Shown: positions 8,646-17,602 of the stretch, in pieces
Position numbering within the stretch: position 1 is the stretch's first letter
Layout of the letters: each line of letters opens with the position of its first letter
DNA from: Longimicrobiales bacterium
Lineage (GTDB): Bacteria > Gemmatimonadota > Gemmatimonadetes > Longimicrobiales > Gaopeijiaceae
Direction of reading: 5' to 3'
DNA length: 64,000 bases
Assembly (NCBI GenBank): GCA_028823235.1
Contig: JAPKBW010000010.1
Location: 58,339 to 122,338, forward strand
Notes under the pieces: model-generated
What the model was told of the DNA's origin: nothing
Database searches by the model: none
Seen by the model: the letters and a program-made list of their open reading frames with translations, nothing else
Made by a program: the position numbers and the translations under genes

Positions 8646-10265
8646 TCAGGCTGGTCCAGCAGCCTTCACCGCGTCAGATACCTGGTCGGCGAACTGTTCG
8701 AAATTCGCGCGGAACATACCGGCGAGTTCCGCTGCTACCGCGTCGTACACAGCACCGTCTGCCCAGGCATCCCTCGGTCGGAGCACCTCGGGCGGCACAC
8801 CGGGCACCGCGGTCGGCACGTCCATGCCAAAGACGGGATCGACCGCGAACTCTCCGGAATCCAGATCGCCGGCAAGCGCTGCGTTCACCATCGCGCGGGT
8901 GAAGCGTAGCTTCATGCGATCGCCAACTCCGTAGCCGCCACCACTCCAACCAGTGTTCACCAGCCAGACGGCCGCACCCTGCTCCCTGAGTTTCTCACCG
9001 AGCATCTCTGCGTATACGCCCGGATGCCTCGGAAGGAACGGCGCACCGAAACACGCGCTGAACGTCGCGACTGGCTCGGTTACACCACGCTCGGTGCCAG
9101 CGACCTTCGCCGTGTATCCCGAGAGGAAGTGATACATCGCCTGTTCGGGTGTAAGGCGAGAGATCGGAGGCAGCACTCCAAAGGCGTCCGCCGTCAGGAA
9201 GACCACGTTGCTCGGCTGGCCACCTCGGCTGGGAAGTACCGCGTTCGGGATGTAGTGAATCGGGTACGAGGCCCGCGTGTTCTCCGTGATCGATCCGTCT
9301 TCGAAGTCGATCTCGCAAGTCTCCTCGTCGAGAATCACGTTCTCGAGGATCGTGCCGAACATCTGCGTCGCCTGATAAATCTCCGGCTCGCCCTCAGGCG
9401 AAAGTCGGATCGTCTTCGCGTAGCAACCACCTTCGAAGTTGAACACGCCGTCGGTGCTCCAACCGTGCTCGTCATCACCAATAAGCCCTCGGCTCGCGTC
9501 AGCGGAGAGGGTCGTCTTTCCCGTCCCGGACAGACCGAAGAAGAGAGCCACGTCGCCTTCCGGACCGACATTCGCCGAGCAGTGCATCGGAAACACGCCG
9601 GCCTCGGGCAGAAGGTGATTCAGAACCGAAAAAACTGATTTCTTGATCTCACCGGCGTACCGCGTCCCAGTAACCAGGACCTCGCGAGCCGTGAAATTGA
9701 CCATGATCGCGGTCTCGGAATTCGAACCGTGCCGTGCCGGATCCGCCTGGAAGTGCGGCGCATGCAACACAGTGAAATCCGGCACGAAACCAATCCGCTC
9801 ATCCGTGTCGAGGCGGAGGAACATGTTGTAGGCAAAGAGCGAGTGCCACGCGCTTTCGCTCACGACGCGCACGTTGATTCCGTGCGTAGGGTCCTCACCG
9901 GCTCGCGCATCCTGCACGAACAGGTCGCGAGCGTTCAAAAACTCGACGACATCCGTTCGCAGTGTGGCATAATGCTCACCAGAGACGGGAACATTCACCT
10001 TTCCCCAGTCGACGGGTCCTTCGGTTTTCTCGTCACGGACCACAAAGCGATCGTTCGGTGAGCGACCGGTATGTGGTGCAGTGACGGTCGAGATGGCGCC
10101 CATATGAACGAGCTGGCCATCGCCGCGAGCGAGCGACTCTTCGTAGAGTCGGACTGGCGCCAGGTTCCAGAAAACATCACCACGCGGCTCAAGACCGTGA
10201 GCGGCGAGACTCTTGCCGGCTTCTTCGGTCCCTGCCATCACGGGCTCTAGGGTGTCGGTGGACAT
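8646..10265 (-). CDS. pckA: Phosphoenolpyruvate carboxykinase (ATP)
   Basis: This 539-residue enzyme converts oxaloacetate plus ATP to phosphoenolpyruvate, CO2 and ADP, the entry step of gluconeogenesis. The ATP-type P-loop GLSGTGKTTLS lies near residue 250. Also visible are NFTAREVLVTGTRYAGEIKKS, GDDEHGWS and FNFEGGCYAKTI, all standard for the ATP-dependent class; the GTP-dependent class differs in these. The ATG at 10265 (MSTDTLEPVM) is preceded by GGAG at good spacing, so I prefer it to an upstream in-frame ATG at 10304. It lies directly downstream of maeB on the same strand but with a hairpin between them. Both enzymes link the C4 and C3 pools. Confidence 0.96.
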   Translation of the reverse strand: MSTDTLEPVMAGTEEAGKSLAAHGLEPRGDVFWNLAPVRLYEESLARGDGQLVHMGAISTVTAPHTGRSPNDRFVVRDEKTEGPVDWGKVNVPVSGEHYATLRTDVVEFLNARDLFVQDARAGEDPTHGINVRVVSESAWHSLFAYNMFLRLDTDERIGFVPDFTVLHAPHFQADPARHGSNSETAIMVNFTAREVLVTGTRYAGEIKKSVFSVLNHLLPEAGVFPMHCSANVGPEGDVALFFGLSGTGKTTLSADASRGLIGDDEHGWSTDGVFNFEGGCYAKTIRLSPEGEPEIYQATQMFGTILENVILDEETCEIDFEDGSITENTRASYPIHYIPNAVLPSRGGQPSNVVFLTADAFGVLPPISRLTPEQAMYHFLSGYTAKVAGTERGVTEPVATFSACFGAPFLPRHPGVYAEMLGEKLREQGAAVWLVNTGWSGGGYGVGDRMKLRFTRAMVNAALAGDLDSGEFAVDPVFGMDVPTAVPGVPPEVLRPRDAWADGAVYDAVAAELAGMFRANFEQFADQVSDAVKAAGPA

Positions 10266-10364
10266 CGGGGATCTCCAAGAAAATATACCAACGCATGCGC
10301 GCACGCCTTCCGCAAAAACGGCCAGCGATCACACACTCGTCTGGATCGAAGTCTGAAATAGAAA

Positions 10365-10393
10365 TGCCCCCGTCGCAATCAGCGTCCGGGGCA
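10365..10393 (-). terminator. Hairpin terminator downstream of maeB
   Basis: Reading the minus strand, the sequence starting 5 bp after the maeB stop can fold as GCCCC-GGA-CGC, 5-nt loop, GCG-ACG-GGGGC, followed by ATTTCTATTTC. It is a plausible intrinsic terminator separating maeB from pckA. Confidence 0.5.
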
Positions 10394-10397
10394 CAAC

Positions 10398-12668
10398 TCA
10401 AATTTGTCCATTCCGGGCTTGCCAGTCCACCGACGCCACTGTCGCGAGGTTCAGGACGTCCTGGAGAGACGAGCCACGCTGGAGAATATGCATCGACTTC
10501 GCCATACCGAGGAGAACCGGGCCGATCACATCTGCGCCGCCGAGTGCATCGAGCAACTTGTATGAAGCGTTCGCCGCGGAAAGCCCGGAAAAGACGAGCA
10601 CGTTGGCAGGGCCGGTGAGCCGCGTGAACGGGTAGATACTCCTCAGCTTGACCGCATTCACAGCCGTGTCGGCCTGCATTTCGCCGTCGATCTCAAGGTC
10701 CGGATCCATAGAGCGGACCATGTCGACCGCGGCCGCCACCCGAAGAGGTTCGTCGTGGCTTGCAGAACCGAAATTCGAGAACGTGACCATGGCGATCCGG
10801 GGCGTAATACCAAGTTCACGGACGAAATTCGCGCTTTGGACTGCGATTTCAGCCAGAGCCCGTGCGTCCGGCGCGATGTTCACGGTGGTGTCGGCGAAGA
10901 AGACCAGCTCCCGATTGGGAAACGCGAGCATGTAAAGTCCCGCGACCCGCCCGTTTCCACCCGGCTTTGGACCAATCACCTGCAGACAGGGCCGTAGTGC
11001 CTCTGCGTAATTGGCCTCGATCCCGGATACCAGCGCATCAACCTCGCCATCCTCGAGCATGCTCGCCGCAAAGTAAATCGGCTTGTAGAGGTCCCACTCC
11101 GCCGCGGCCAGCGTGAGCCCCTTCCGTCCACGCTTCTTGAAGAGCCGCGCCGCGAATTCCTCACGCTTCTCGTCGAGCTCGGCGGCATAGACGATCTCGA
11201 CACCGTCCAGGCTCACTCCGAGTGCCTCAGCCTTCTCGGCGATTCGTGGCGGCCTTCCAAGCAGGACTGGCTTACAGATGCCTTCCTCGACCAGGTGGGC
11301 CGCAGCCTGAATGATCGTAGCGTTGTGACCCTCCGGAAACACGACCCGCGCCGGCTTCCTCCGCGCCCGATCGGTCATCCACCGCATGACCTCACGTCCG
11401 GGGCCGAGGCTGGCGCGCAGGCGGTCCCGGTAATCATCGAGGTTCACGTCCTCTCGGGCGACACCGCTTTCCATGGCCGCACCCGCAACCGCGGGAGCGA
11501 CATGAAAGAGGACACGACTATCGAATGGCTTCGGGATCAAGTACTCCCGGCCAAACCTGATCTCAGATCCGTCGTACGCGCCGCGAACCGACTCGGGCAC
11601 CTCCTGGCGCGCCAGGTCCGCGAGCGATCGCGTCGCCGCAAGCATCATCTCATGGTTGATGCTCCGCGCTCGCACATCGAGAGCCCCACGGAAAATGAAG
11701 GGGAAACCAAGGACGTTGTTGACCTGATTCGGATAATCCGACCGGCCCGTGGCCATGATCGCATCGTCGCGGATCGCAGCGACATCCTCCGGAAGGATCT
11801 CAGGGTCGGGGTTGGCAAGGGCGAAGATGATCGGGTTCTCAGCCATCGAGGCGACCATCTCCGGCTTCACCAGGCCCTTCACCGACAGCCCGATGAACAC
11901 GTCAGCCCCTTCAAAGGCCTCAGCGAGTGTCCGCCTCTCGGTCTTCACCGCGAACGGAGCCTTGTACTCGTTCATGCCCTCTTCGCGCCCCTCGTAGATC
12001 ACACCATTCGAGTCGACCATCAGAATATTCTCGGGAGTCACTCCGAGCCGCCCGAAATGCTCCGCCGTCGAAAGAGCCGACGCGCCGGCTCCACTGAAGA
12101 CGACCTGGACCTCATCGATCTTCTTTCCGATGATCTCGAGCGCGTTGATCAGGGCCGCACCCGCAATGATCGCGGTTCCGTGCTGATCATCATGGAAGAC
12201 GGGTATGTCGAGTCGCTCTTGCAGCGTCCGCTCGATAACGAAGCAGCTGGGAGCGGAGATATCCTCGAGGTTGATACCGCCGACAGTCGGCTCAAGGAGC
12301 TCGCAGAACTTGATGACGTCCTCTGCAGCCTCAGAGGCGACCTCGAGGTCGAATACATCGATCCCGGCAAAGCTCTTGAAGAGGACGCCCTTCCCTTCCA
12401 TGACTGGCTTCGACGCCAGTGGCCCGATGTTTCCGAGACCGAGGACAGCGGTGCCGTTCGACACCACTGCGACGAGGTTGCCTCGCGCGGTGTACTTGAA
12501 CACGTCTTCCGGGTTCTCATGGATGGCGAGACACGGCTCGGCCACCCCGGGGGAGTACGCGAGCGACAGATCGCGAGCAGTTGCAACGGATTTTGTCGAA
12601 ACGACTTCGATTTTTCCGGGCCTTCCCTCAGAATGGTAATCGAGGGCTTCCTGGCGACGATCGGACAT
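10398..12668 (-). CDS. maeB: NADP-dependent malic enzyme with C-terminal phosphotransacetylase-like domain
   Basis: The 756-residue protein has the MaeB architecture, close to the usual length of about 760. Residues 1-430 form the malic enzyme part ([49 protein letters not shown] for the dinucleotide fold). From about 440 to the end is a phosphate acetyl/butyryl transferase-like domain that in MaeB is thought to be regulatory. It decarboxylates malate to pyruvate and makes NADPH. The start at 12668 ([19 protein letters not shown]) matches the family; a 50-residue in-frame extension upstream is unlike it and would reach into the divergent promoter region. A hairpin follows, then pckA. Confidence 0.95.
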   Translation of the reverse strand: MSDRRQEALDYHSEGRPGKIEVVSTKSVATARDLSLAYSPGVAEPCLAIHENPEDVFKYTARGNLVAVVSNGTAVLGLGNIGPLASKPVMEGKGVLFKSFAGIDVFDLEVASEAAEDVIKFCELLEPTVGGINLEDISAPSCFVIERTLQERLDIPVFHDDQHGTAIIAGAALINALEIIGKKIDEVQVVFSGAGASALSTAEHFGRLGVTPENILMVDSNGVIYEGREEGMNEYKAPFAVKTERRTLAEAFEGADVFIGLSVKGLVKPEMVASMAENPIIFALANPDPEILPEDVAAIRDDAIMATGRSDYPNQVNNVLGFPFIFRGALDVRARSINHEMMLAATRSLADLARQEVPESVRGAYDGSEIRFGREYLIPKPFDSRVLFHVAPAVAGAAMESGVAREDVNLDDYRDRLRASLGPGREVMRWMTDRARRKPARVVFPEGHNATIIQAAAHLVEEGICKPVLLGRPPRIAEKAEALGVSLDGVEIVYAAELDEKREEFAARLFKKRGRKGLTLAAAEWDLYKPIYFAASMLEDGEVDALVSGIEANYAEALRPCLQVIGPKPGGNGRVAGLYMLAFPNRELVFFADTTVNIAPDARALAEIAVQSANFVRELGITPRIAMVTFSNFGSASHDEPLRVAAAVDMVRSMDPDLEIDGEMQADTAVNAVKLRSIYPFTRLTGPANVLVFSGLSAANASYKLLDALGGADVIGPVLLGMAKSMHILQRGSSLQDVLNLATVASVDWQARNGQI

Positions 12669-12774
12669 AGAAGAACCGGAATAGGTGGCCAACTTCAGGA
12701 CGATGATCCTGTCAAATGGACGAGGCCATGTCAAAGCCCCGAAGCAGAGGCATATTTTCATCCATGAGGTGTCT

Positions 12775-13775
12775 GTGACCGCAATTCCACTCGTACTGCT
12801 CGCGCTGCCACCACTCACGGTGGCCGCTGGGGTCGATCTGTACCTGACGCGGCTCCTGCTTGGGGGCGGCGCCTACGGCGGGATTGTGGGGGACGCCTCT
12901 CCCTGGGGCTCTCGGTGATCTGGATCCGTCCGGGGTCCTGATCATGGTCGGCGCGTTCTACATTCTGGAGTTCACAGTAGAGCGTTTTTCACTGAGCACA
13001 CTGGCCTGAAACGCCCTGCACGCAATCATTCGTCCGATATCAGGGGCTCTACTGGCTCTCCTTCTTCTGGATGGCCAATCGCTCCCGATCGTCGTGCTGG
13101 GCTCGCTCGCGGGAGGGCTGCTCACCTCGGTGACTCACGGAGCCAGAAGCGGAGGAGCCGTCCTCAGGTGGCTGGGCACAGGCAAAGCCCCGGCTCTTCT
13201 GCTGGGATCGCTCGTCCAGGATGTCATGGTCGTAGGGCTCGTGGCGCTGACCCTCGACCTGCCCGCTCGCAGCATTTGCCGTGACGTTGGTGTTCTGCCT
13301 CGTACTGATTCTCTTCTTGAGATCTCTGCTACGTGCCTTCGGCTACGCGATTCGGCTGATGCTCAGCCGCGTGTTCCTCACATTTGGACTGCGCCGATGG
13401 CGAGGTGCCAACGAACTGCCTGAGTGGGTCACCCTGGAACTGGAGGGTGAAGACATCCTCCCGACCGGCGGGCCGCTACGCGGCACACCCGGCGGGGCCT
13501 CGTCTCTTCCAGGCGCTCCCCATTTCGCCGTCGGCTGGGTCGTGTTGCGAGGCGGGGCCCGGATCTTCGTGTATAAGAAGAAACGGATAGTGCAGCGCGT
13601 CGCCATCGGCACTATGAATGCCCGCGATCTGGTTGAGACAGACTTCTTCCGGAGGGTCGATTTGGCAGATCCAGCCCGGACCGACCGGCAAACAATGGGC
13701 GACGCACCGTTCATTCTGTTCGGGCTCGTGGGCCCGAGTATCGAGAATCTCAGTGCCGAGTTGGTCGCGCCCTGA
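12775..13775 (+). pseudogene. Decayed DUF4126 family membrane protein gene
   Basis: Three consecutive reading frames together spell one DUF4126-like protein. The first (GTG at 12775 after GAGGTG) gives [20 protein letters not shown], then shifts near 12880-12905. The second gives LGDLDPSGVLIMVGAFYILE and, after a stop, NALHAIIRPISGALLAL. An in-frame TGA at 13007 stands where the family usually has Trp (WDALH-like). A second shift near 13265 leads into LAAFAVTLVFCLVLILF and a hydrophilic tail that runs to 13775. Two shifts plus a nonsense codon make decay more likely than sequencing error. The C-terminal tail after residue position RRWRGANELPEW is not part of the DUF4126 family as I know it. 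Confidence 0.72.
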
Positions 13776-13833
13776 ATACGCAGTACGCAATTCTGTTGTC
13801 CTGTACGGGTTTGGCTTGCACAAAAGAAAACCT

Positions 13834-13862
13834 TTGACCTTGTAAACACGCTTTCATATCTT
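13834..13862 (+). promoter_or_regulatory. Sigma-70-type promoter of the sigma factor gene
   Basis: TTGACC (13834-13839) and TATCTT (13857-13862) are separated by exactly 17 bp, close to the -35/-10 consensus. Transcription would start near 13869, giving a leader of about 130 nt before the ATG at 13999. Confidence 0.55.
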
Positions 13863-13998
13863 CGCCGTCACCCTAGAATATCTCTAACTGGCCTTCCTTG
13901 AGCTTCCCTCCAAGACCAATCCCCAGGTGGATTGTTGGGGGGCTCTGCAACTAGGCCAGTGCCTCTTCGACCCGCAGACCGAGGACCGGCAGAAACGA

Positions 13999-14859
13999 AT
14001 GTTTTCTTCCTCTCGTGGCCTGGATTCATTTGACCAGTACCTGCAGGACGTAGAGAAGTACCCTCTTATCCAAGATCCCCAGGAAGAGCGCGAGCTCGCC
14101 CGGAGAGCGCGTGTCGGGGACAAGGAAGCGGCCGAACGGCTCGTGACCGCGAACCTGCGCTTCGTCATCTCGTACGTGAAGAAGTACCAGGGACGAGGAC
14201 TTGGACTAGCCGAGCTGGTGTGCATCGGCAACGAGGGACTTCTCAAGGCGGTGAAGAAATTCGACCCCGACAAAGGTGTGAAATTCATCTCCTACGCAGT
14301 TTGGTGGATTCGCCAGACTGTCCTGCAAGCACTGGCCGAGCAGACGAGATCCGTGCGGATCCCGTTGAACCAGAATTCCAACTTGGCCAAACTCGCCCGG
14401 ACCAACACTGCGCTTACGCAGTCGCTCGGTCGAACGCCGACAGATCGTGAAATCGCCAACGAAATGGAGGAGCCGGTCGACACGATCAGGGCTCTCCGCC
14501 GCGTGGCCGCGTCTGAGCTAAGTCTCGATGCTCCGATGGATCGAGGTGATCGAGACAGTGCAAGTTTCGGAGAACGCTTCGCAGGAGCGGCAGCTGCAGA
14601 CATCGAAGAGGATGTCGAGGCAATCGCTCGACGCGAATTCCTGGAAACCATGTTCGAGAGCTACCTCACCGAGCGGGAGAGAAAGATCCTCTACCTGTAC
14701 TACGGGCTCGATGATGGTGAAGAGCGCACACTCGAGGAAATCGGTTCTCTCCTCGGTGTCACGCGCGAGCGGATCCGACAGATTCGCAACCGAGCGTTCG
14801 AGAAGCTCCGTGAAAGTCCGCAGGGGGCATCGCTCTCAGGGTTCTGGGACGCCAACTAG
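13999..14859 (+). CDS. RNA polymerase sigma factor, primary (RpoD/SigA-like) group
   Basis: The 286-residue protein has regions 1.2, 2, 3 and 4 of sigma-70. Region 1.2/2.1 contains YLQDVEKYPLIQDPQEE and RLVTANLRFVISYVKKYQGRG; region 2.3-2.4 contains FISYAVWWIRQTVLQALAEQ; region 4.2 contains TLEEIGSLLGVTRERIRQIRN, the helix-turn-helix for the -35 element. It is short, without region 1.1, as in group 1/2 factors of several phyla. Oddly, the usual D-L-I-x-E-G-N-x-G-L segment reads AELVCIGNEGLL, lacking the conserved Glu. The start at 13999 (MFSSSRGLDSFDQYL) is preferred over 13927. It is monocistronic, with a good promoter and a strong terminator. Confidence 0.93.
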   Translation: MFSSSRGLDSFDQYLQDVEKYPLIQDPQEERELARRARVGDKEAAERLVTANLRFVISYVKKYQGRGLGLAELVCIGNEGLLKAVKKFDPDKGVKFISYAVWWIRQTVLQALAEQTRSVRIPLNQNSNLAKLARTNTALTQSLGRTPTDREIANEMEEPVDTIRALRRVAASELSLDAPMDRGDRDSASFGERFAGAAAADIEEDVEAIARREFLETMFESYLTERERKILYLYYGLDDGEERTLEEIGSLLGVTRERIRQIRNRAFEKLRESPQGASLSGFWDAN

Positions 14860-14893
14860 GCAAGGCCAGACGCACCCCACGCAGGTCTGAAGA

Positions 14894-14926
14894 GGGACTC
14901 CGCTCGCATGAGCGGGGTCCCTTTTT
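14894..14926 (+). terminator. Rho-independent terminator after the sigma factor gene
   Basis: GGGACTCCGCTC, loop GCAT, GAGCGGGGTCCC (one G-U pair) followed by TTTTT. It begins 34 bp after the sigma factor stop and is a textbook intrinsic terminator. Confidence 0.9.
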
Positions 14927-14989
14927 GCTATTGACTGGCCTGCGCCCTGATCGAAGAGCCGGGTCTCAACCCAACCGCGCCGGGAACGG

Positions 14990-17086
14990 GTGACTCCGAG
15001 GTTGCGTACCATGCTCGTGCTCATTCCGATTTCCCTTCATAGCGCGCGAGTCGTTGTCCTGACTCTGGCCACCACCATCCCAATCGTTGCGGTTGGCGAG
15101 CTGGCGGCGCAGAACCCAACCACCGTCGAGCCCGCGTCCGCGGCCTGGAACACCCCCCGAGTGCTCGAACTCATCGGACGCGCAACCAGCCAGCGACAGT
15201 CGACCGCAATTTCGGAAGACCTCAAGACCTACCGCGCAGATGCCCGGGGGTACGTGTATTTCTTCGTCGATCGGCCGAACGAAGAAGAACCCGTGCTAGT
15301 CAAAGCGGATCAGGTAGCCATCGACGTTCTGTGGGGCGCGCCCAACTCGACTCGGCAGACCATTGTCGGCCGGCGGGACGAAGAGCTGCTGCCGACGAAT
15401 ATCCGATACCACCTCGACCATCTCACGGTAGTTCAGGATGATTTCGGGGATTTCATCCGACTTGGTGACGGGGACGAGGTGGAGGCCGTTCTGCATCCGG
15501 TCGCACCGTCCGCCCCGGATACGTACGATTTTCAGCTGGCGGACTCACTCCGTCTCATGCATTCCGACGGGGCCACGGAGGTCCGAGTCTACGAGGTACT
15601 GGTGCGGCCAAGGAACTTCGACTTCCCCGGCTTCGTTGGGGCGATTTACCTGGATCGCGATCGAGCCGCGATCGTGCGAATGAACTTCTCGTTCACGCCG
15701 GCATCGTACGTGGACGACTACCTCGACTACATCCGCATCTCTCTCGACAACTCCCTCTGGATGGGCGCTCATTGGCTCCCATATCGCCAGGAGATGGAGA
15801 TTCGCCGAGAGATACCGTACTTCGATTTCCAGGCCGGGAGTATCATTCGCGGCCGGTTCGAGATCGGCCCCTACGACTTCAACGAGACACTCTCTCCGAG
15901 CCTGTTCGCCGGACGGACAGTGCAATCCGTCTCACCAGCTCAGCAGAGGGACTTCGCCTTTGAGCGCGGACTGTTCGACGACCTCGCAGAGACCGGGGGG
16001 CTCGGTACCTCACCTAAGCTGGAAGGCGTCCAGGACCAGGTGAGGGCCGTCGTGGAGTCGGAGGTGATGAGCGGACTCGCTCCCGTTCGTTTCCACGGGT
16101 CTCAGATCTCCGACTTTGCCCGGTACAATCGGGCCGAAGGCGTGTTTGTCGGCGGTGGGATCACGCTCAGAGCGCCCGGAGGTTTCACAATCCGTGGGAC
16201 CGGGGGGTATGCGTTCGGGAGGAGCCTCGCGTCCGGGACCCTCACATTGAACGGGTCGCACACCGGTGTCAGTCCCGTGATCGCCGCCTACTGGGATGTT
16301 ATGAGCGATATCGGCGGCCACCCTGGCTCGACACGACTCGGGAACACGATCAGCTCTGCGGCAGGGGCTCGGGACTACCTCGACCCCTACTACAGAAGGG
16401 GCGCGACCGTGATGCTCAGCCTCCGACCCGACGCGGCCCTGTCCGTCGCGACCCGATTTGAGGACCACCGGTCCGCACGGGACGTGGTGTCGGATGGCCC
16501 CGATACCGGATTCCGCCCCGTACGCTCGATCGACGAGGGGACGATGGTGTCAGTGTCAGTCCAGGCGAAGACTGAGGTGAGACCGGGGGCGACGGTCCGC
16601 ACGATGGTGACAGGAGGCCGGCTCGCCGACAGCAACTACGCGGTTATCACTGCGGACGCTGACTGGCAACTTGAGGACGCAGAGAGGCGTTGGAGCTTGC
16701 TGACGTCGGTGTCCGCAGGTCTGCAAAACGCCGATGCGCCGGCTCAGTCGCTGTTCCTCCTCGGGGGCCGCCACACACTCATGGGCCACGGTTATCGTCT
16801 CTTCGTCGGACAGGCCTACTGGCTCGCTCGGGTCGAGGGCACGATCCCCATTCGAGCTCCCTGGCTCGGGCTGCGAGCGTTTACTGCCCTGGGCTCTACA
16901 TATCTGGGGGGAGCGACCCCGCCGGTCGCCTGGCAGGCGCGTGACTCGAACGGACTGCGCGGATCTGTCGGCCTCGGCCTGTCGATTGGGTGGGACACCG
17001 TCAGGATCGATGTCGGCCGCGCCGTGTGGGGCACGGGTTGGGAAGCCATGCTATCCGTCGCTCCGGAGTTTCGGAGCTGGATGTAG
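14990..17086 (+). CDS. Outer-membrane beta-barrel protein of unknown function
   Basis: The 698-residue protein has an N-terminal hydrophobic signal (about residues 8-40, cleavage likely near ELAAQ). Residues of about 60-300 are a periplasmic-type domain rich in beta strands (YVYFFVDRPNEEEPVLVKAD, FPGFVGAIYLDRDRAAIVRM). The second half alternates polar and hydrophobic residues in strand-turn patterns ending FRSWM, as expected of a barrel. The layout resembles DUF5686-like and Omp85-related barrels, but I do not see a definite family signature. Start 14990 or the ATG at 15011 are both possible. It converges on ssb with an inverted repeat between them. Function unassigned. Confidence 0.75.
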   Translation: MTPRLRTMLVLIPISLHSARVVVLTLATTIPIVAVGELAAQNPTTVEPASAAWNTPRVLELIGRATSQRQSTAISEDLKTYRADARGYVYFFVDRPNEEEPVLVKADQVAIDVLWGAPNSTRQTIVGRRDEELLPTNIRYHLDHLTVVQDDFGDFIRLGDGDEVEAVLHPVAPSAPDTYDFQLADSLRLMHSDGATEVRVYEVLVRPRNFDFPGFVGAIYLDRDRAAIVRMNFSFTPASYVDDYLDYIRISLDNSLWMGAHWLPYRQEMEIRREIPYFDFQAGSIIRGRFEIGPYDFNETLSPSLFAGRTVQSVSPAQQRDFAFERGLFDDLAETGGLGTSPKLEGVQDQVRAVVESEVMSGLAPVRFHGSQISDFARYNRAEGVFVGGGITLRAPGGFTIRGTGGYAFGRSLASGTLTLNGSHTGVSPVIAAYWDVMSDIGGHPGSTRLGNTISSAAGARDYLDPYYRRGATVMLSLRPDAALSVATRFEDHRSARDVVSDGPDTGFRPVRSIDEGTMVSVSVQAKTEVRPGATVRTMVTGGRLADSNYAVITADADWQLEDAERRWSLLTSVSAGLQNADAPAQSLFLLGGRHTLMGHGYRLFVGQAYWLARVEGTIPIRAPWLGLRAFTALGSTYLGGATPPVAWQARDSNGLRGSVGLGLSIGWDTVRIDVGRAVWGTGWEAMLSVAPEFRSWM

Positions 17087-17103
17087 CTGGTGGGGCCCGA
17101 TCA

Positions 17104-17140
17104 ACCGGGTCCGGACTCAATGATCGTACCCGGACCCGGT
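17104..17140. terminator. Inverted repeat between convergent genes
   Basis: A perfect 11-bp inverted repeat (ACCGGGTCCGG and CCGGACCCGGT, 15-nt loop) fills the 60-bp gap between the outer-membrane protein gene and ssb, which face each other. It probably serves as a two-way terminator, although neither side has a good T run. Confidence 0.5.
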
Positions 17141-17146
17141 ATCTGA

Positions 17147-17515
17147 TCAGGCCGCTCCGTCCAGATCGGCAGCCGCGCCCTTGGAGCGGAGCAACGCCAC
17201 CTCACGAACGGTCACCTCAGCGGTAGGAATCACCACGCCATCCCGCTCGTACGAGTCATAATCCAGGCATCCGTCGACGTAGACGCGATCGCCCATTTTG
17301 ATGTAGTCCTCGGCAAATCGCGCCTGCCGATTCCATAACGTCAGCCTGTGCCAGTCTGTCCGCTCCTCTTCCTCCACGCCCGGCGCACGGCGATTCGTCG
17401 CGAGCGAAAAGTGAGCCACCTTCGTGCTGTTCTTGGTCCCCTGGATGTCGGGATCCCGTCCGACACTCCCGATTAGCGTGATCCGATTCACCGACCGACC
17501 CGTGAACACCTCCAA
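17147..17515 (-). CDS. ssb: Single-stranded DNA-binding protein
   Basis: This 122-residue OB-fold protein contains SVNRITLIGSVGRDPDIQ, KVAHFSLATNRR, TDWHRLTLWNRQARFAEDY and GDRVYVDGCLDYDSYERDG, the normal SSB order. It lacks the long acidic C-terminal tail of E. coli SSB; it ends AADLDGAA, with only a weak acidic end. It binds ssDNA in replication and repair. The start is uncertain: a TTG at 17515 gives MEVFTGRSVNR and a GTG at 17491 gives MNRITLIG. I keep the longer form because RSVN before the OB fold is common in homologues, but a GGAGG lies right at that TTG. It is followed upstream, on the same strand, by polA. Confidence 0.88.
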   Translation of the reverse strand: MEVFTGRSVNRITLIGSVGRDPDIQGTKNSTKVAHFSLATNRRAPGVEEEERTDWHRLTLWNRQARFAEDYIKMGDRVYVDGCLDYDSYERDGVVIPTAEVTVREVALLRSKGAAADLDGAA

Positions 17516-17602
17516 TCTGAGTACCTGACCCGCCGCTCCCGCGGGTTCGTGACGGAAGGTGTCAGGGCTCTGTGGGGCGGAGAGATCGCGGAAGGGGACA
17601 GG

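Noticed and set aside
11295..12767. 490-codon open frame opposite maeB
   Set aside because: It is the antisense shadow of a strongly coding maeB gene with high GC, and the translation has no domain pattern.
13007..13009. TGA inside the DUF4126 frames as a selenocysteine codon
   Set aside because: The expected residue there is Trp rather than Cys, and two frameshifts lie nearby, so it is a nonsense mutation in a dead gene.
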